From assembly GCF_016743815.1 (NCBI RefSeq), contig NZ_CP061035.1, positions 1,180,501 to 1,244,500 of the forward strand: a DNA stretch of 64,000 bases. Direction: 5' to 3'. Below the pieces are notes generated by a model. It was not told the origin of the DNA, ran no database searches, and saw only the letters and a program-made list of their open reading frames with translations. Shown in pieces: positions 61,407 through 64,000 of this stretch. Made by a program: the position numbers and the translations under genes. Each line of letters begins with the position of its first letter. The first letter of the stretch is position 1. This DNA is from Sphingomonas aliaeris (GTDB lineage Bacteria; Pseudomonadota; Alphaproteobacteria; Sphingomonadales; Sphingomonadaceae).

Positions 61407-62252
61407 ATGCGCCTCGAATTCGACGCCCGCGCGCGCCGCCTGCTACGGCGGTTGCCGCGCACCAACCTGTACTCCGCGCTGGAGCTGATCCTGCTCGCTG
61501 CGTTGGCGGTGCAGTGCGCGCGGCTGGTATGGGTGATCGTGACGCCGGTCACGCCGTTGGGCAACTGGCGACCGACGGAGCCGGGTGTCTCGGGGTCGCC
61601 CGCGGCGATCCTGCGCGGCTTCGATCCATTCTTTCGGCTGAGCACGGGCGATGCCGCCCCCGCCGTGGTGACGTCGCTGCAACTCACTTTGTTCGGCACG
61701 CGGATCGACGATGCGACCGGTGGCGGTTCGGCGATCATCGCCGGGCCGGACGGCGTGCAGACGAGCGTTGCGGTCGGCGACGAGATCAGCCCGGGCGTCC
61801 GGCTCAAATCGGTCGCGTTCGATCATGTCACGATCTCGCGCGGGGCGGCGGACGAGGATCTGTTCATCGATCAGTCCGGTGCAGTCCCGCCTGCGGTCCC
61901 GTCCGATGCGCCGCCTGGCGTGACGCTGGGCCCGGCGGTATCGGGGCGGCCACTGGCGGGGGCGAGCGGGTTGCGTTTGAGCCAGGTCCAGGCGGACATA
62001 GGCTTCATTCCGCGCGTCGATGCCGGACGCGTCAGCGGTCTGGTCGTGCGATCGCAGGGCAGCGGCGCGGCCTTCCGCGAGATCGGCTTGCGCGAAGGCG
62101 ATATCGTCACCGCGATCGGCGGCCGACCGGTGACCGGACAAGGCGATCTGGATCGTCTTGCCGCGCAATATGGTAATGGCGGCACGCTGCCGCTGACTGT
62201 AGAGCGCGGTACCGATACGATTCCTCTGTCCATCACGATTGCGGGCCAATGA
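61407..62252 (+). CDS. gspC: Type II secretion protein GspC
   Basis: Inner-membrane component linking the platform to the GspD secretin. 281 residues. N-terminal transmembrane helix (about 22-45, LYSALELILLAALAVQCARL), periplasmic HR domain (VVTSLQLTLFGTRIDDATGG; GSAIIAGPDGVQTSVAVGDE), then a C-terminal PDZ domain (IPRVDAGRVSGLVVRSQGSG; REGDIVTAIGGRPVTGQGDL). The ATG at 61407 has AGGGGA upstream. Its TGA overlaps the gspD ATG (ATGA). Confidence 0.93.
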   Translation: MRLEFDARARRLLRRLPRTNLYSALELILLAALAVQCARLVWVIVTPVTPLGNWRPTEPGVSGSPAAILRGFDPFFRLSTGDAAPAVVTSLQLTLFGTRIDDATGGGSAIIAGPDGVQTSVAVGDEISPGVRLKSVAFDHVTISRGAADEDLFIDQSGAVPPAVPSDAPPGVTLGPAVSGRPLAGASGLRLSQVQADIGFIPRVDAGRVSGLVVRSQGSGAAFREIGLREGDIVTAIGGRPVTGQGDLDRLAAQYGNGGTLPLTVERGTDTIPLSITIAGQ

Positions 62253-64000
62253 AAAAACCGATCCTCGCGCCGACGATGATGGCTGCGATCGCGCTGATGC
62301 TCGCCGCACCGGTCGTGGCGCAGACGACGCTCAACGTGCGCGATGCCGATATCCGTGCGTTCATCGCCGATGCGGCGAAAGTCACCGGGCGGACCTTCAT
62401 CATCGACAGCCGCGTGGCCGGAAAGGTGACCGTCGTCACCGATCGTCCGCTCAGCCGGTCCGAATATTTCGAGGTGTTTCTCTCCACGCTTCGCGCCAAC
62501 GGGCTGGTCGCGGTGCCGACGGCGGGCGGCGCCTTCCGCGTCCAGCCGGTCGACAATGCCGCGAGCCAGCCAAGCCGCGTCGGTGTGGCGGGTGCCAATC
62601 GCAACAGCCTCGTGACCGAGATCGTCCGGCTGCGATCCGTCGATGCGCAGTCCGCGCTGGAGACGGTCCGACCTTTGGTCAGCGCGCAGGGATCGGTCAG
62701 CGCCAATCGCACCGGTAACAGCCTGGTCGTGGTGGATTTCGCCGATAACGTCCGCCGCGTTCGCGAGGTGCTGCGCCGGATCGATACCGACAATGCCGCC
62801 ACGCGCGTCATTGCTTTAAGGAATGCCGGTGCGCGCGAGATCGCGACCGCGCTGAACGCGCTCACCGCCGGGCAGGCGGGTGGGCAGGGCAATGCCACCG
62901 GCGGCGTCAGCGTCGTCGCGGTGACGAGTTCGAACTCGGTCGCTTTGCGGGGTGATGCTGCGTCCGTCGCCCGGCTCGCCGCGGTCGCGCTGGATCTGGA
63001 TGCGCGCGCGAAGAACGGGACCGAGATCAAGGTCCAGTTCCTCGAAAATGCCGATGCCGAGCAATTGCTCCCGGTGTTGCAACAGCTTGTCGGTCAGACG
63101 CCGACCCAGCCGACGACCAGTGGCAATACGCTGTCGCGCTCGAACTTCGGCGGCACGAACGCGAACAACGGCAACACCGTCAACCAGCCGCAAGTGCAGC
63201 AGCCGGCGCCGCAGATCGCCAGCGGGGCGACACCGGGCCAAGCGGCGATCGTCGCCGAGGGTGGCCGGACCGCATCCGTCGTCACGCGCTTCGCCGGGGC
63301 GAATGCGATCGTCATCGCCGCCCCGGCCGAAGTGCAGCGTCAATTGTCCGAGGTGATCCGCCAGTTGGATACGCGCCGCGAACAGGTGCTGGTCGAGGCG
63401 ATCGTGGCGGAGGTTTCGGACGCGACCGCCAGCCGGCTGGGCGTACAGTTCCTCCTTGCCGGTCTGCCCGGCAGCGGCATCCCCAGCTTCGCGTCGACGT
63501 ACAGCAACGCAGCGCCGAACCTGTTGCAGATCGCCGGGGCGATCGGCGCGCGGTCGTTGAATACGACGACCACGACGATCAACGGGGCGACCGTCACCAC
63601 CAGCACCAATTCGGCCGTCAGCGATTCGCTTGCGCAGTCCGCGATCGGATCGATCCTGGGCGCGACCGGCGGGTTCGGCGGCGGCGCGTTCAACATCGGC
63701 AAGGATGCGGTGTTCGGCGCGATCATCAACGCGGTGAAGAGCGACACGACGTCGAACCTGCTCCAGGCGCCTAGCCTGACCACGCTGGACAATCAGGAAG
63801 CGCGTATCCTGGTCGGCCAGGAAATCCCGATCACGACCGGTCAGGCGCTCAGTACCAATTTCGACAATGCCTTCCGCACCGTGCAGCGTGAGAATGTCGG
63901 CATCCAGCTGGAGGTCAAGCCGCAGGTCAATTCCTCCGGCGCGATCAAGCTGTTCCTGCATCAGCAGGTCAGCAGCATCGCCGGCCCGGTGAGCGGCGAC
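62249..64000 (+). CDS. gspD: Type II secretion secretin GspD (C-terminus beyond window)
   Basis: Outer-membrane secretin through which folded exoproteins exit. 584 codons visible. Signal peptide MKKPILAPTMMAAIALMLAA, then the N0 domain (TTLNVRDADIRAFIADAAKV), N1-N3 repeats (RNSLVTEIVRLRSVDAQSAL; ATRVIALRNAGAREIATALN), a Gly/Asn/Gln-rich linker (about 295-325) and the secretin domain beginning REQVLVEAIVAEVSDATASR. LLQAPSLTTLDNQEARILVG with QEIPITTG and FRTVQRENVGIQLEVKPQVN are signature segments. The last about 150 residues lie beyond base 64000. It is open to the end without a frameshift. Confidence 0.95.
   Translation, partial: MKKPILAPTMMAAIALMLAAPVVAQTTLNVRDADIRAFIADAAKVTGRTFIIDSRVAGKVTVVTDRPLSRSEYFEVFLSTLRANGLVAVPTAGGAFRVQPVDNAASQPSRVGVAGANRNSLVTEIVRLRSVDAQSALETVRPLVSAQGSVSANRTGNSLVVVDFADNVRRVREVLRRIDTDNAATRVIALRNAGAREIATALNALTAGQAGGQGNATGGVSVVAVTSSNSVALRGDAASVARLAAVALDLDARAKNGTEIKVQFLENADAEQLLPVLQQLVGQTPTQPTTSGNTLSRSNFGGTNANNGNTVNQPQVQQPAPQIASGATPGQAAIVAEGGRTASVVTRFAGANAIVIAAPAEVQRQLSEVIRQLDTRREQVLVEAIVAEVSDATASRLGVQFLLAGLPGSGIPSFASTYSNAAPNLLQIAGAIGARSLNTTTTTINGATVTTSTNSAVSDSLAQSAIGSILGATGGFGGGAFNIGKDAVFGAIINAVKSDTTSNLLQAPSLTTLDNQEARILVGQEIPITTGQALSTNFDNAFRTVQRENVGIQLEVKPQVNSSGAIKLFLHQQVSSIAGPVSGD

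Overview
The window is chromosomal DNA from a high-GC alphaproteobacterium, most likely Sphingomonas or a close relative. The evidence is the gene content: a tad/cpa pilus cluster, GatCAB, split glycine decarboxylase genes behind a tandem glycine riboswitch, a two-subunit glycyl-tRNA synthetase, the tig-clpP-clpX-lon-hupB neighbourhood, and a lipoprotein, TonB receptor and type II secretion block laid out like one known in Caulobacter. I see no transposase, integrase, phage gene, plasmid replication gene or CRISPR array. All taxonomic and family calls are from motif recognition, without a database search.

Layout. 1-3422 (minus strand): pth (partial), rplY and two TraB/GumN-family genes. 3591-9731: glyQ, glyS and ppdK. 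9783-17543 (minus): an HHH-motif membrane protein, then the Tad cluster cpaA-B-C-D-E-tadB-tadC with no cpaF/tadA ATPase and no pilin gene. 17593-22964: an alpha/beta hydrolase and FAD oxidoreductase pair, rnhA-thrB, ispH and a lipoprotein. 23058-27936: tandem glycine riboswitch and gcvT-gcvH-gcvPA-gcvPB. 28047-31246: a membrane protein, an EamA transporter and an archaeal/eukaryotic-type proS. 31268-35152: a SEL1/SPOR protein, an orphan ParA, a possible ribbon-helix-helix protein and a TPR/SPOR protein. 35166-42408: a pseudo-dihydroorotase with pyrB, ruvX, a DUF3089 hydrolase and gatCAB. 42517-44417: small secreted or disordered unknowns. 44574-55963: tRNA-Leu, tig, a glycosyltransferase, clpP, clpX, a cation antiporter, an M1 peptidase, lon and hupB. 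56102-64000: tRNA-Val, an ElpS-like lipoprotein behind Pho-box-like repeats, a TonB-dependent receptor, gspC and gspD (runs off the end).

Two features run across the whole window. First, twelve genes, several of them normally essential (glyQ, glyS, proS), carry thirteen one-base frameshifts, mostly at short homopolymer runs. Restoring one base at each site gives a full-length protein whose length is an exact multiple of three, so these look like consensus sequencing errors rather than pseudogenes; I annotate the corrected spans. Second, G/C-rich double-hairpin repeats of about 100-135 bp recur. Two lie inside glyS and appear to be translated. Three others end in a G-rich arm that serves as the Shine-Dalgarno sequence of the next gene (pth, glyS, gcvPA), each time exactly 8 nt before the ATG.
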